Below are positions 1 to 9,016 of a stretch of 64,000 nucleotides of DNA, piece after piece. Within the stretch, counting starts at the first letter, position 1. Each line of letters starts with the position of its first letter. A program made the position numbers and the translations under genes. The stretch is from Osmia lignaria lignaria (Eukaryota; Arthropoda; Insecta; Hymenoptera; Megachilidae): NCBI RefSeq assembly GCF_051020975.1, contig NW_027478165.1, forward strand, positions 3,254,001-3,318,000. Direction: 5' to 3'. The notes below the pieces were generated by a model, which was not told the origin of the DNA, did no database searches, and was given only the letters and a program-made list of their open reading frames with translations.

Positions 1-1
1 A

Positions 2-122
2 ATATCTCGGAAACGAAGCGAGCTATGGCAAAATGTTAAGAGACCTTTTTTGTAGAGAATTAAGTTTCCTACTTTTTATGTTCTATGATATTTTTTGATC
101 AGATGCGTAGTTCTCGAGATAT
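2..122. repeat. Large imperfect palindrome centred on monomer base 62
   Basis: Pairing base i with base 124-i in monomer 1 gives 33 Watson-Crick and 9 G-T pairs out of 60; about 15 Watson-Crick pairs would be expected by chance. The strongest parts are the outer arms ATATCTCGGAAAC (2-14) with GTTCTCGAGATAT (110-122), a middle stem 30-38 with 86-94, and an inner hairpin 52-59 with 65-72. All three share exactly the same centre. In type-B monomer 2 (324-444) the outer arm GTTTTCGAGATAT pairs over all 13 positions with one G-T, giving 35 Watson-Crick and 8 G-T pairs. The element recurs in every monomer. It could extrude a cruciform or fold as a long hairpin in a transcript; neither is shown by the sequence. 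Confidence 0.8.
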
Positions 123-163
123 ATCAAGATATTTAAAAGTTCCGAAGCCGCACCAACATAATA

Positions 164-280
164 GAGATACAGAAACACCGTGGCCCCTTTCTTTGAGATA
201 ACTCTGCACTATTGCGAGCTGCAAATGCCACTTCCAGCTTAGCTGTGCAGAGGAAGAACAACAAGAAGAAGAAGTATCTC
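164..280. repeat. Second fold-back module of the monomer
   Basis: An inner hairpin lies at 218-238, where GCTGCAAATG faces CACTTCCAGC around base 228 with two unpaired positions. It is flanked by a pyrimidine stretch (188-194) facing the purine triplet tract, and by the outer inverted pair GAGATAC (164-170) and GTATCTC (274-280). In k/K-type monomers the inner stem improves: CTGGAAATGCCACTTCCAG at 5371-5389 pairs at eight of nine positions. A separate 11-bp odd palindrome CAGCTTAGCTG sits at 235-245. The outer and inner pairs do not share one exact centre (222 and 228), so this module is less regular than the first. Confidence 0.55.
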
Positions 281-322
281 GAAATATGTCCGTCAGGCCC
301 GTTCCTTTGAGCTGAATCTGCA
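182..322. repeat. Internal direct duplication inside the monomer, 114-bp offset
   Basis: Bases 182-208 and 296-322 are two copies of a 27-base block. In type-I monomers such as 4509-4830 they read GGCCCCTTTCTTTGAGATAA and GGCCCCTTCCCTTGAGATAA, followed by CTCTGCA or a close variant, with 24 of 27 bases matching in the usual type-I form. Similarity seems to continue across the monomer junction: GCGAGCT at 214-220 and again at base 19-25 of the next monomer, after a gap of about 12 bases. This suggests that the 322-bp unit arose from a shorter ancestor by internal duplication. Confidence 0.7.
250..273. repeat. GAA/CAA triplet tract within the monomer
   Basis: A purine-rich run of GAA triplets is interrupted by CAA CAA. 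Typical monomers read GAAGAA, then CAACAA, then GAAGAAGAA. Substitutions occur (AAG to CAG in type B; GAAAAAGAA in type G), but no monomer shows gain or loss of a triplet. For a microsatellite copied nearly 200 times this is notable. No function is implied. Confidence 0.8.
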
Positions 323-2898
323 AATATCTCGGAAACGAAGCGAGCTATGGCAAAATGTTAAGAGACGTTTTTTGTAGAGAATTATCTTTCCTACAATTTA
401 TGTTCTATGATATTTTTTGATCAGAAGCGTAGTTTTCGAGATATATCGAGATATTTAAAAGTTCCGAAGCCGCACCAACATAATAGAGATACAGAAACAC
501 CGTGGCCCCTTGCTTTGAGATAACTCTGCACTAGTGCGAGCCGCAAATGCCACTTCCAGCTTAGCTGTGCAGAAGAAGAACAACCAGAAGAAGAAATATC
601 TCGAAATATTTCCGTTAGGCTCCTTCCCTTGAGATAAATCTGCAAATATCTCGGAAACGAAGCGACCTATGGCAAAATGTTCAGAGACCTTTTTTGTAGA
701 GAATTAAGTTTCCTACTTTTTATGTTCTATGATATTTTTTGATCAGATGCGTAGTTCTCGAGATATATCAAGATATTTAAAAGTTCCGAAGCCGCACCAA
801 CATAATAGAGATACAGAAACACCGTGGCCCCTTTCTTTGAGATAACTCTGCACTATTGCGAGCTGCAAATGCCACTTCCAGCTTAGCTGTGCAGAGGAAG
901 AACAACAAGAAGAAGAAGTATCTCGAAATATGTCCGTCAGGCCCGTTCCTTTGAGCTGAATCTGCAAATATCTCGGAAACGAAGCGAGCTATGGCAAAAT
1001 GTTAAGAGACGTTTTTTGTAGAGAATTATCTTTCCTACAATTTATGTTCTATGATATTTTTTGATCAGATGCGTAGTTTTCGAGATATATCGAGATATTT
1101 AAAAGATCCGAAGCCGCACCAACATAATAGGGATACAGAAACACCGTGGCCCCTTTCTTTGAGATAACTCTGCACTAGTGCGAGCCGCAAATGCCACTTC
1201 CAGCTTAGCTGTGCAGAAGAAGAACAACCAGAAGAAGAAATATCTCGAAATATTTCCGTTAGGCTCCTTCCCTTGAGATAAATCTGCAAATATCTCGGAA
1301 ACGAAGCGACCTATGGCAAAATGTTCAGAGACCTTTTTTGTAGAGAATTAAGTTTCCTACTTTTTATGTTCTATGATATTTTTTGATCAGATGCGCAGTT
1401 CTCGAGATATATCAAGATATTTAAAAGTTCCGAAGCCGCACCAACATAATAGAGATACAGAAACACCGTGGCCCCTTTCTTTGAGATAACTCTGCACTAT
1501 TGCGAGCTGTAAATGCCACTTCCATCTTAGCTGTGCAGAAGAAGAACAACAAGAAGAAGAAATATCTCGAAATATGTCCGTCAGGCCCCTTCCCTTGAGA
1601 TAATTCTGCAAATATCTCGGAAACGAAGCGAGCTATGGCAAAATGTTAAGAGACCTTTTTTGTAGAGAATTATGTTTCCTACAATTTATGTTCTATGATA
1701 TTTTTTGATCAGAAGCGTAGTTTTCGAGATATATCGAGATATTTAAAAGTTCCGAAGCCGCACCAACATAATAGAGATACAGAAACACCGTGGCCCCTTT
1801 CTTTGAGATAACTCTGCACTAGTGCGAGCTGCAAATGCCACTTCCAGCTTAGCTGTGCAGAAGAAGAACAACAAGAAGAAGAAGTATCTCGAAATATGTC
1901 CGTCAGGCCCGTTCCTTTGAGCTGAATCTGCAAATATCTCGGAAACGAAGCGAGCTATGGCAAAATGTTAAGAGACGTTTTTTGTAGAGAATTATGTTTC
2001 CTACAATTTATGTTCTATGATATTTTTTGATCAGAAGCGTAGTTTTCGAGATATATCGAGATATTTAAAAGTTCCGAAGCCGCACCAACATAATAGAGAT
2101 ACAGAAACACCGTGGCCCCTTTCTTTGAGATAACTCTGCACTAGTGCGAGCCGCAAATGCCACTTCCAGCTTAGCTGTGCAGAAGAAGAACAACAAGAAG
2201 AAGAAATATCTCGAAATATGTCCGACAGGCCCCTTCCCTTGAGATAAATCTGCAAATATCTCGGAAACGAAGCGAGCTATGGCGAAATGTTAAGAGACCT
2301 TTTTTGTAGAGAATTAAGTTTCCTACTTTTTATCTTCTATGATATTTTTTGATCAGATGCGTAGTTCTCGAGATATATCAAGATATTTAAAAGTTCCGAA
2401 GCCGCACCAACATAATAGAGATACAGAAACACCGTGGCCCCTCTCTTTGAGATAACTCTGCACTATTGCGAGCTGCAAATGCCACTTCCAGCTTAGCTGT
2501 GCAGAAGAAGAACAACAAGAAAAAGAAATATCTCGAAATATGTCCGTCAGGCCAGTTCCTTTGAGCTGAATCTGCAAATATCTCGGAAACGAAGCGAGCT
2601 ATGGCAAAATGTTAAGAGACCTTTTTTGTAGAGAATTATGTTTCCTACAATTTATGTTCCATGATATTTTTTGATCAGAAGCGTAGTTTTCGAGATATAT
2701 CGAGATATTTAAAAGTTCCGAAGCCGCACCAACATAATAGAGATACAGAAACACCGTGGCCCCTTTCTTTGAGATAACTCTGCACTAGTGCGAGCTGCAA
2801 ATGCCACTTCCAGCTTAGCTGTGCAGAAGAAGAACAACAAGAAGAAGAAGTATCTCGAAATATGTCCGTCAGGCCAGTTCCTTTGAGCTGAATCTGCA
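323..2898. repeat. Eight-monomer higher-order repeat (B-A-C-D-E-F-G-E), copy 1
   Basis: Eight monomers totalling 2,576 bp follow a fixed order of variants. Markers are CCCCTTGCTTTG for B, AAAAGATCCGAAG for C, CACTTCCATCTTAG for D, ATGTCCGACAGG for F, and CCCCTCTCTTTG with AAGAAAAAGAAA for G. E combines a type-A right end with a GTTTTCGAG left end. The same order appears at 13847, 17067 and 19643, so the block is a higher-order unit rather than chance variant order. Confidence 0.85.
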
Positions 2899-4186
2899 AA
2901 TATCTCGGAAACGAAGCGAGCTATGGCAAAATGTTAAGAGACCTTTTTTGTAGAGAATTATGTTTCCTACAATTTATGTTCTATGATATTTTTTGATCAG
3001 AAGCGTAGTTTTCGAGATATATCGAGATATTTAAAAGTTCCGAAGCCGCACCAACATAATAGAGATACAGAAACACCGTGGCCCCTTTCTTTGAGATAAC
3101 TCTGCACTAGTGCGAGCCGCAAATGCCACTTCCAGCTTAGCTGTGCAGAAGAAGAACAACCAGAAGAAGAAATATCTCGAAATATTTCCGTTAGGCCCCT
3201 TCCCTTGAGATAAATCTGCAAATATCTCGGAAACGAAGCGACCTATGGCAAAATGTTCAGAGACCTTTTTTGTAGAGAATTAAGTTTCCTACTTTTTATC
3301 TTCTATGATATTTTTTGATCAGATGCGTAGTTCTCGAGATATATCAAGATATTTAAAAGTTCCGAAGCCGCACCAACATAATAGAGATACAGAAACACCG
3401 TGGCCCCTCTCTTTGAGATAACTCTGCACTATTGCGAGCTGCAAATGCCACTTCCAGCTTAGCTGTGCAGAAGAAGAACAACAAGAAAAAGAAATATCTC
3501 GAAATATGTCCGTCAGGCCAGTTCCTTTGAGCTGAATCTGCAAATATCTCGGAAACGAAGCGAGCTATGGCAAAATGTTAAGAGACCTTTTTTGTAGAGA
3601 ATTATGTTTCCTACAATTTATGTTCTATGATATTTTTTGATCAGAAGCGTAGTTTTCGAGATATATCGAGATATTTAAAAGTTCCGAAGCCGCACCAACA
3701 TAATAGAGATACAGAAACACCGTGGCCCCTTTCTTTGAGATAACTCTGCACTAGTGCGAGCCGCCAATGCCACTTCCAGCTTAGCTGTGCAGAAGAAGAA
3801 CAACCAGAAGAAGAAATATCTCGAAATATTTCCGTTAGGCTCCTTCCCTTGAGATAAATCTGCAAATATCTCGGAAACGAAGCGACCTATGGCAAAATGT
3901 TCAGAGACCTTTTTTGTAGAGAATTAAGTTTCCTACTTTTTATCTTCTATGATATTTTTTGATCAGATGCGTAGTTCTCGAGATATATCAAGATATTTAA
4001 AAGTTCCGAAGCCGCACCAACATAATAGAGATACAGAAACACCGTGGCCCCTCTCTTTGAGATAACTCTGCACTATTGCGAGCTGCAAATGCCACTTCCA
4101 GCTTAGCTGTGCAGAAGAAGAACAACAAGAAGAAGAAATATCTCGAAATATGTCCGTCAGGCCCATTCCCTTGAGATAAATCTGCA
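2899..4186. repeat. Alternating B/G monomers after the first eight-mer
   Basis: Four monomers in the order B', G, B'', H. The two B-like copies carry the CAACCAGAAG and ATTTCCGTTAGG markers but lack the CCCCTTGCTTTG marker of B. B'' has a private CCGCCAATGCC change near 3763. H has GCCCATTCCCTTG at its right end. The block looks like a partial dimer expansion. Confidence 0.7.
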
Positions 4187-4508
4187 AATATCTCGGAAAC
4201 GAAGCGAGCTATGGCAAAATGTTAAGAGACCTTTTTTGTAGAGAATTATGTTTCCTACTTTTTATGTTCTATGATATTTTTTGATCAGATGCGTAGTTCT
4301 CGAGATATATCAAGATATTTAAAAGTTCCGAAGCCGCACCAACATCATAGAGATACAGAAACACCGTGGCCCCTTTCTTTGAGATAACTCTGCACTATTG
4401 CGAGCTGTAAATGCCACTTCCAGCTTAGCTGTGCAGAAGAAGAACAACAAGAAGAAGAAATATCTCGAAATATGTCCGTCAGGCCCCTTCCCTTGAGATA
4501 AATCTGCA
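4187..4508. repeat. X monomer with a nonsense change in the minus-strand frame
   Basis: The usual CAACATAATAGAG reads CAACATCATAGAG here (near 4342-4354). On the minus strand this turns a TTA codon into TGA, so the recurring open frame is broken. The same change is found only in the monomers at 24473-24794 and 29947-30268, which marks these three as related. Confidence 0.85.
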
Positions 4509-5152
4509 AATATCTCGGAAACGAAGCGAGCTATGGCAAAATGTTCAGAGACCTTTTTTGTAGAGAATTAAGTTTCCTACTTTTTATGTTCTATGATATT
4601 TTTTGATCAGATGCGTAGTTCTCGAGATATATCAAGATATTTAAAAGTTCCGAAGCCGCACCAACATAATAGAGATACAGAAACACCGTGGCCCCTTTCT
4701 TTGAGATAACTCTGCACTATTGCGAGCTGTAAATGCCACTTCCAGCTTAGCTGTGCAGAAGAAGAACAACAAGAAGAAGAAATATCTCGAAATATGTCCG
4801 TCAGGCCCCTTCCCTTGAGATATATCTGCAAATATCTCGGAAACGAAGCGAGCTATGGCAAAATGTTAACAGACCTTTTTTGTAGAGAATTATGTTTTCT
4901 ACAATTTATGTTCTATGATATTTTTTGATCAGAAGCGTAGTTTTCGAGATATATCGAGATATTTAAAAGTTCCGAAGCCGCACCAACATAATAGAGATAC
5001 AGAAACACCGTGGCCCCTTTCTTTGAGATAACTCTGCACTAGTGCGAGCCGCAAATGCCACTTCCAGCTTAGCTGTGCAGAAGAAGAACAACAAGAAGAA
5101 GAAATATCTCGAAATATGTCCGTCAGGCCCCTTCCCTTGAGATAAATCTGCA

Positions 5153-5474
5153 AATATCTCGGAAACGAAGCGAGCTATGGCAAAATGTTAAGAGACCTTT
5201 TTTGTAGAGAATTAAGTTTCCTACTTTTTATGTTCTATGATATTTTTTGATCGGATGCGTAGTTTTCGAGATATATCGAGATATTTAAAAGTTCCGAAGC
5301 CATACCAACATAATAGGGATACAGAAACACCGTGGCCCCTTTCTTTGAGATAACTCTGCACTATTGCGAGCTGGAAATGCCACTTCCAGTTTAGCTGTGC
5401 AGAAGAAGGACAACAAGAAGAAGAAATATCTCGAAATATGTCCGTTAGGCCCCTTCCCTTGAGATAAATCTGCA
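5153..5474. repeat. K monomer with strengthened inner hairpin and lost minus-strand stop
   Basis: CTGGAAATGCCACTTCCAG at 5371-5389 forms the best version of the inner hairpin, with eight of nine pairs. A second K monomer is at 9983-10304 and the k monomers of domain III share the form. In this copy TGATCAG has become TGATCGG, which removes the TGA stop of the recurring minus-strand frame and extends it by ten codons. The extension is chance read-through; the frame still opens with TTG. Confidence 0.75.
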
Positions 5475-7728
5475 AATATCTCGGAAACGAAGCGACCTAT
5501 CGCAAAATGTTAAGAGACCTTTTTTGTAGAGAATTATGTTTCCTACAATTTATGTTCTATGATATTTTTTGATCAGAAGCGTAGTTTTCGAGATATATCG
5601 AGATATTTAAAAGTTCCGAAGCCGCACCAACATAATAGGGATACAGAAACACCGTGGCCCCTTTCTTTGAGATAACTCTGCACTAGTGCGAGCCGCAAAT
5701 GCCACTTCCAGCTTAGCTGTGCAGAAGAAGAACAACCAGAAGAAGAAATATCTCGAAATATGTCCGTCAGGCCCCTTCCCTTGAGATAAATCTGCAAATA
5801 TCTCGGAAACCAAGCGAGCTATGGCAAAATGTTAAGAGACCTTTTTTGTAGAGAATTAAGTTTCCTACTTTTTATGTTCTATGATATTTTTTGATCAGAT
5901 GCGTAGTTCTCGAGATATATCGAGATATTTAAAAGTTCCGAAGCCGCACCAACATAATAGGGATACAGAAACACCGTGGCCCCTTTCTTTGAGATAACTC
6001 TGCACTATTGCGAGCTGTAAATGCCACTTCCAGCTTAGCTGTGCAGAAGAAGAACAACAAGAAGAAGAAATATCTCGAAATATGTCCGTCAGGCCCCTTC
6101 CCTTGGTATATATCTGCAAATATCTCGGAAACGAAGCGAGCTATGGCAAAATGTTAACAGACCTTTTTTGTAGAGAATTATGTTTTCTACAATTTATGTT
6201 CTATGATATTTTTTGATCAGAAGCGTAGTTTTCGAGATATATCGAGATATTTAAAAGTTCCGAAGCCGCACCAACATAATAGAGATACAGAAACACCGTG
6301 GCCCCTTTCTTTGAGATAACTCTGCACTAGTGCGAGCCGCAAATGCCACTTCCAGCTTAGCTGTGCAGAAGAAGAACAACAAGAAGAAGAAATATCTCGA
6401 AATATGTCCGTCAGGCCCCTTCCCTTGAGATAAATCTGCAAATATCTCGGAAACGAAGCGAGCTATGGCAAAATGTTAAGAGACCTTTTTTGTAGAGAAT
6501 TAAGTTTCCTACTTTTTATGTTCTATGATATTTTTTGATCAGATGCGTAGTTCTCGAGATATATCAAGATATTTAAAAGTTCCGAAGCCGCACCAACATA
6601 ATAGGGATACAGAAACACCGTGGCCCCTTTCTTTGAGATAACTCTGCACTAGTGCGAGCCGCAAATGCCACTTCCAGCTTAGCTGTGCAGAAGAAGAACA
6701 ACAAGAAGAAGAAATATCTCGAAATATGTCCGTCAGGCCCCTTCCCTTGAGATAAATCTGCAAATATCTCGGAAACCAAGCGAGCTATGGCAAAATGTTA
6801 AGAGACCTTTTTTGTAGAGAATTAAGTTTCCTACTTTTTATGTTCTATGATATTTTTTGATCAGATGCGTAGTTCTCGAGATATATCAAGATATTTAAAA
6901 GTTCCGAAGCCGCACCAACATAATAGAGATACAGAAACACCGTGGCCCCTTTCTTTGAGATAACTCTGCACTATTGCGAGCTGCAAATGCCACTTCCAGC
7001 TTAGCTGTGCAGAGGAAGAACGACAAGAAGAAGAAGTATCTCGAAATATGTCCGTCAGGCCCGTTCCTTTGAGCTGAATCTGCAAATATCTCGGAAACGA
7101 AGCGAGCTATGGCAAAATGTTAAGAGACGTTTTTTGTAGAGAATTATCTTTCCTACAATTTATGTTCTATGATATTTTTTGATCAGAAGCGTAGTTTTCG
7201 AGATATATCGAGATATTTAAAAGTTCCGAAGCCGCACCAACATAATAGAGATACAGAAACACCGTGGCCCCTTGCTTTGAGATAACTCTGCACTAGTGCG
7301 AGCCGCAAATGCCACTTCCAGCTTAGCTGTGCAGAAGAAGAACAACCAGAAGAAGAAATATCTCGAAATATTTCCGTTAGGCTCCTTCCCTTGAGATAAA
7401 TCTGCAAATATCTCGGAAACGAAGCGACCTATGGCAAAATGTTCAGAGACCTTTTTTGTAGAGAATTAAGTTTCCTACTTTTTATGTTCTATGATATTTT
7501 TTGATCAGATGCGTAGTTCTCGAGATATATCAAGATATTTAAAAGTTCCGAAGCCGCACCAACATAATAGAGATACAGAAACACCGTGGCCCCTTTCTTT
7601 GAGATAACTCTGCACTATTGCGAGCTGCAAATGCCACTTCCAGCTTAGCTGTGCAGAGAAAGAACAACAAGAAGAAGAAGTATCTCGAAATATGTCCGTC
7701 AGGCCCGTTCCTTTGAGCTGAATCTGCA

Positions 7729-9016
7729 AATATCTCGGAAACGAAGCGAGCTATGGCAAAATGTTAAGAGACGTTTTTTGTAGAGAATTATCTTTCCTAC
7801 AATTTATGTTCTATGATATTTTTTGATCAGATGCGTAGTTTTCGAGATATATCGAGATATTTAAAAGATCCGAAGCCGCACCAACATAATAGGGATACAG
7901 AAACACCGTGGCCCCTTTCTTTGAGATAACTCTGCACTAGTGCGAGCCGCAAATGCCACTTCCAGCTTAGCTGTGCAGAAGAAGAACAACAAGAAGAAGA
8001 AATATCTCGAAATATGTCCGTCAGGCCCCTTCCCTTGAGATAAATCTGCAAATATCTCGGAAACCAAGCGAGCTATGGCAAAATGTTAAGAGACCTTTTT
8101 TGTAGAGAATTAAGTTTCCTACTTTTTATGTTCTATGATATTTTTTGATCAGATGCGTAGTTCTCGAGATATATCAAGATATTTAAAAGTTCCGAAGCCG
8201 CACCAACATAATAGAGATACAGAAACACCGTGGCCCCTTTCTTTGAGATAACTCTGCACTATTGCGAGCTGTAAATGCCACTTCCAGCTTAGCTGTGCAG
8301 AAGAAGAACAACAAGAAGAAGAAATATCTCGAAATATGTCCGTCAGGCCCCTTCCCTTGAGATATATCTGCAAATATCTCGGAAACGAAGCGAGCTATGG
8401 CAAAATGTTAACAGACCTTTTTTGTAGAGAATTATGTTTTCTACAATTTATGTTCTATGATATTTTTTGATCAGAAGCGTAGTTTTCGAGATATATCGAG
8501 ATATTTAAAAGTTCCGAAGCCGCACCAACATAATAGAGATACAGAAACACCGTGGCCCCTTTCTTTGAGATAACTCTGCACTAGTGCGAGCCGCAAATGC
8601 CACTTCCAGCTTAGCTGTGCAGAAGAAGAACAACAAGAAGAAGAAATATCTCGAAATATGTCCGTCAGGCCCCTTCCCTTGAGATAAATCTGCAAATATC
8701 TCGGAAACGAAGCGAGCTATGGCAAAATGTTAAGAGACCTTTTTTGTAGAGAATTAAGTTTCCTACTTTTTATGTTCTATGATATTTTTTGATCAGATGC
8801 GTAGTTCTCGAGATATATCAAGATATTTAAAAGTTCCGAAGCCGCACCAACATAATAGAGATACAGAAACACCGTGGCCCCTTTCTTTGAGATAACTCTG
8901 CACTATTGCGAGCTGCAAATGCCACTTCCAGCTTAGCTGTGCAGAGGAAGAACAACAAGAAGAAGAAGTATCTCGAAATATGTCCGTCAGGCCCGTTCCT
9001 TTGAGCTGAATCTGCA
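7729..9016. repeat. Four-monomer unit C'-I-J-A
   Basis: A 1,288-bp string with the CCAAGCG change at the C' to I junction and TTAACAG at the I to J junction. The string J-I-J-A at 10949-12236 shares both junction markers and its order, so the two are copies of one four-mer whose first monomer differs. A related five-monomer string starts at 5475. Confidence 0.65.

Larger units (their letters stand above)
1..322. repeat. Representative satellite monomer, type A
   Basis: Used as the coordinate reference for the unit. In order it has the left palindrome arm (2-14), a T6 tract (46-51), a central hairpin (52-72), a second T6 tract (91-96), TGATCA (97-102), the right palindrome arm (110-122), the box GATATTTAAAAG (128-139), a C-rich box (182-187), a small hairpin (218-238), a triplet tract (250-273) and a second C-rich box (296-300). 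GC content is 40% and there are 12 CpG dinucleotides. Type A is marked by CTCGAG at 113-118, ATTGCGAGCTGC at 211-222 and TTTGAGCTGAAT near the right end. Types B, E and J instead carry GTTTTCGAG and ATATCGAGATAT in the left half. Confidence 0.95.
99..323 (-). other. Recurring 74-codon open frame, judged non-coding
   Basis: Almost every monomer has a minus-strand open frame at this position ending in TGA inside the TGATCA box. The first codon here is TTG (CAA at 321-323 on the plus strand), in some domain III monomers GTG, and there is no internal ATG. The predicted peptide has a serine/cysteine-rich stretch and a tryptophan-rich WKWH segment but matches nothing I recognise. Comparing types A and B gives 16 base differences, about 12 altering and 4 not altering the amino acid, roughly the 3:1 expected without selection. 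The period leaves remainder 1 on division by 3, so neighbouring copies cannot be read through in one frame. Conservation is explained by repeat homogenisation. Confidence 0.8.

Noticed and set aside
46..96. Phased A-tracts giving intrinsic curvature
   Set aside because: T-runs begin at 46, 73 and 91. The spacings of 27 and 18 bases are not multiples of the helical repeat, so strong in-phase bending is not supported.
2..122. Miniature inverted-repeat transposable element in each monomer
   Set aside because: The palindrome could descend from such an element, but there is no target-site duplication, no monomer lacks it, and there is no copy outside the tandem context in the window.
140..156. 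RNA polymerase III internal promoter or tRNA-derived repeat
   Set aside because: GTTCCGAAGCCGC resembles a B box only loosely, there is no matching A box at a suitable distance, and no cloverleaf can be drawn.
285..296. Hammerhead ribozyme core, as found in some animal satellites
   Set aside because: The minus strand has CTGACGG, one base from CTGANGA, but I could not place the GAAA box, the helices or a cleavage site around it.
429..450. CENP-B box
   Set aside because: TTTCGAGATATATCGAG has the TTCG and the central A of the box, but TCGA stands where CGGG is required. No better match was seen on either strand.
5607..5813. Second minus-strand frame of 68 codons seen in scattered monomers
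   Set aside because: It opens with TTG created by the GGAAACCAAG change, or by other chance changes, and is a phenylalanine-rich read of the triplet tract.
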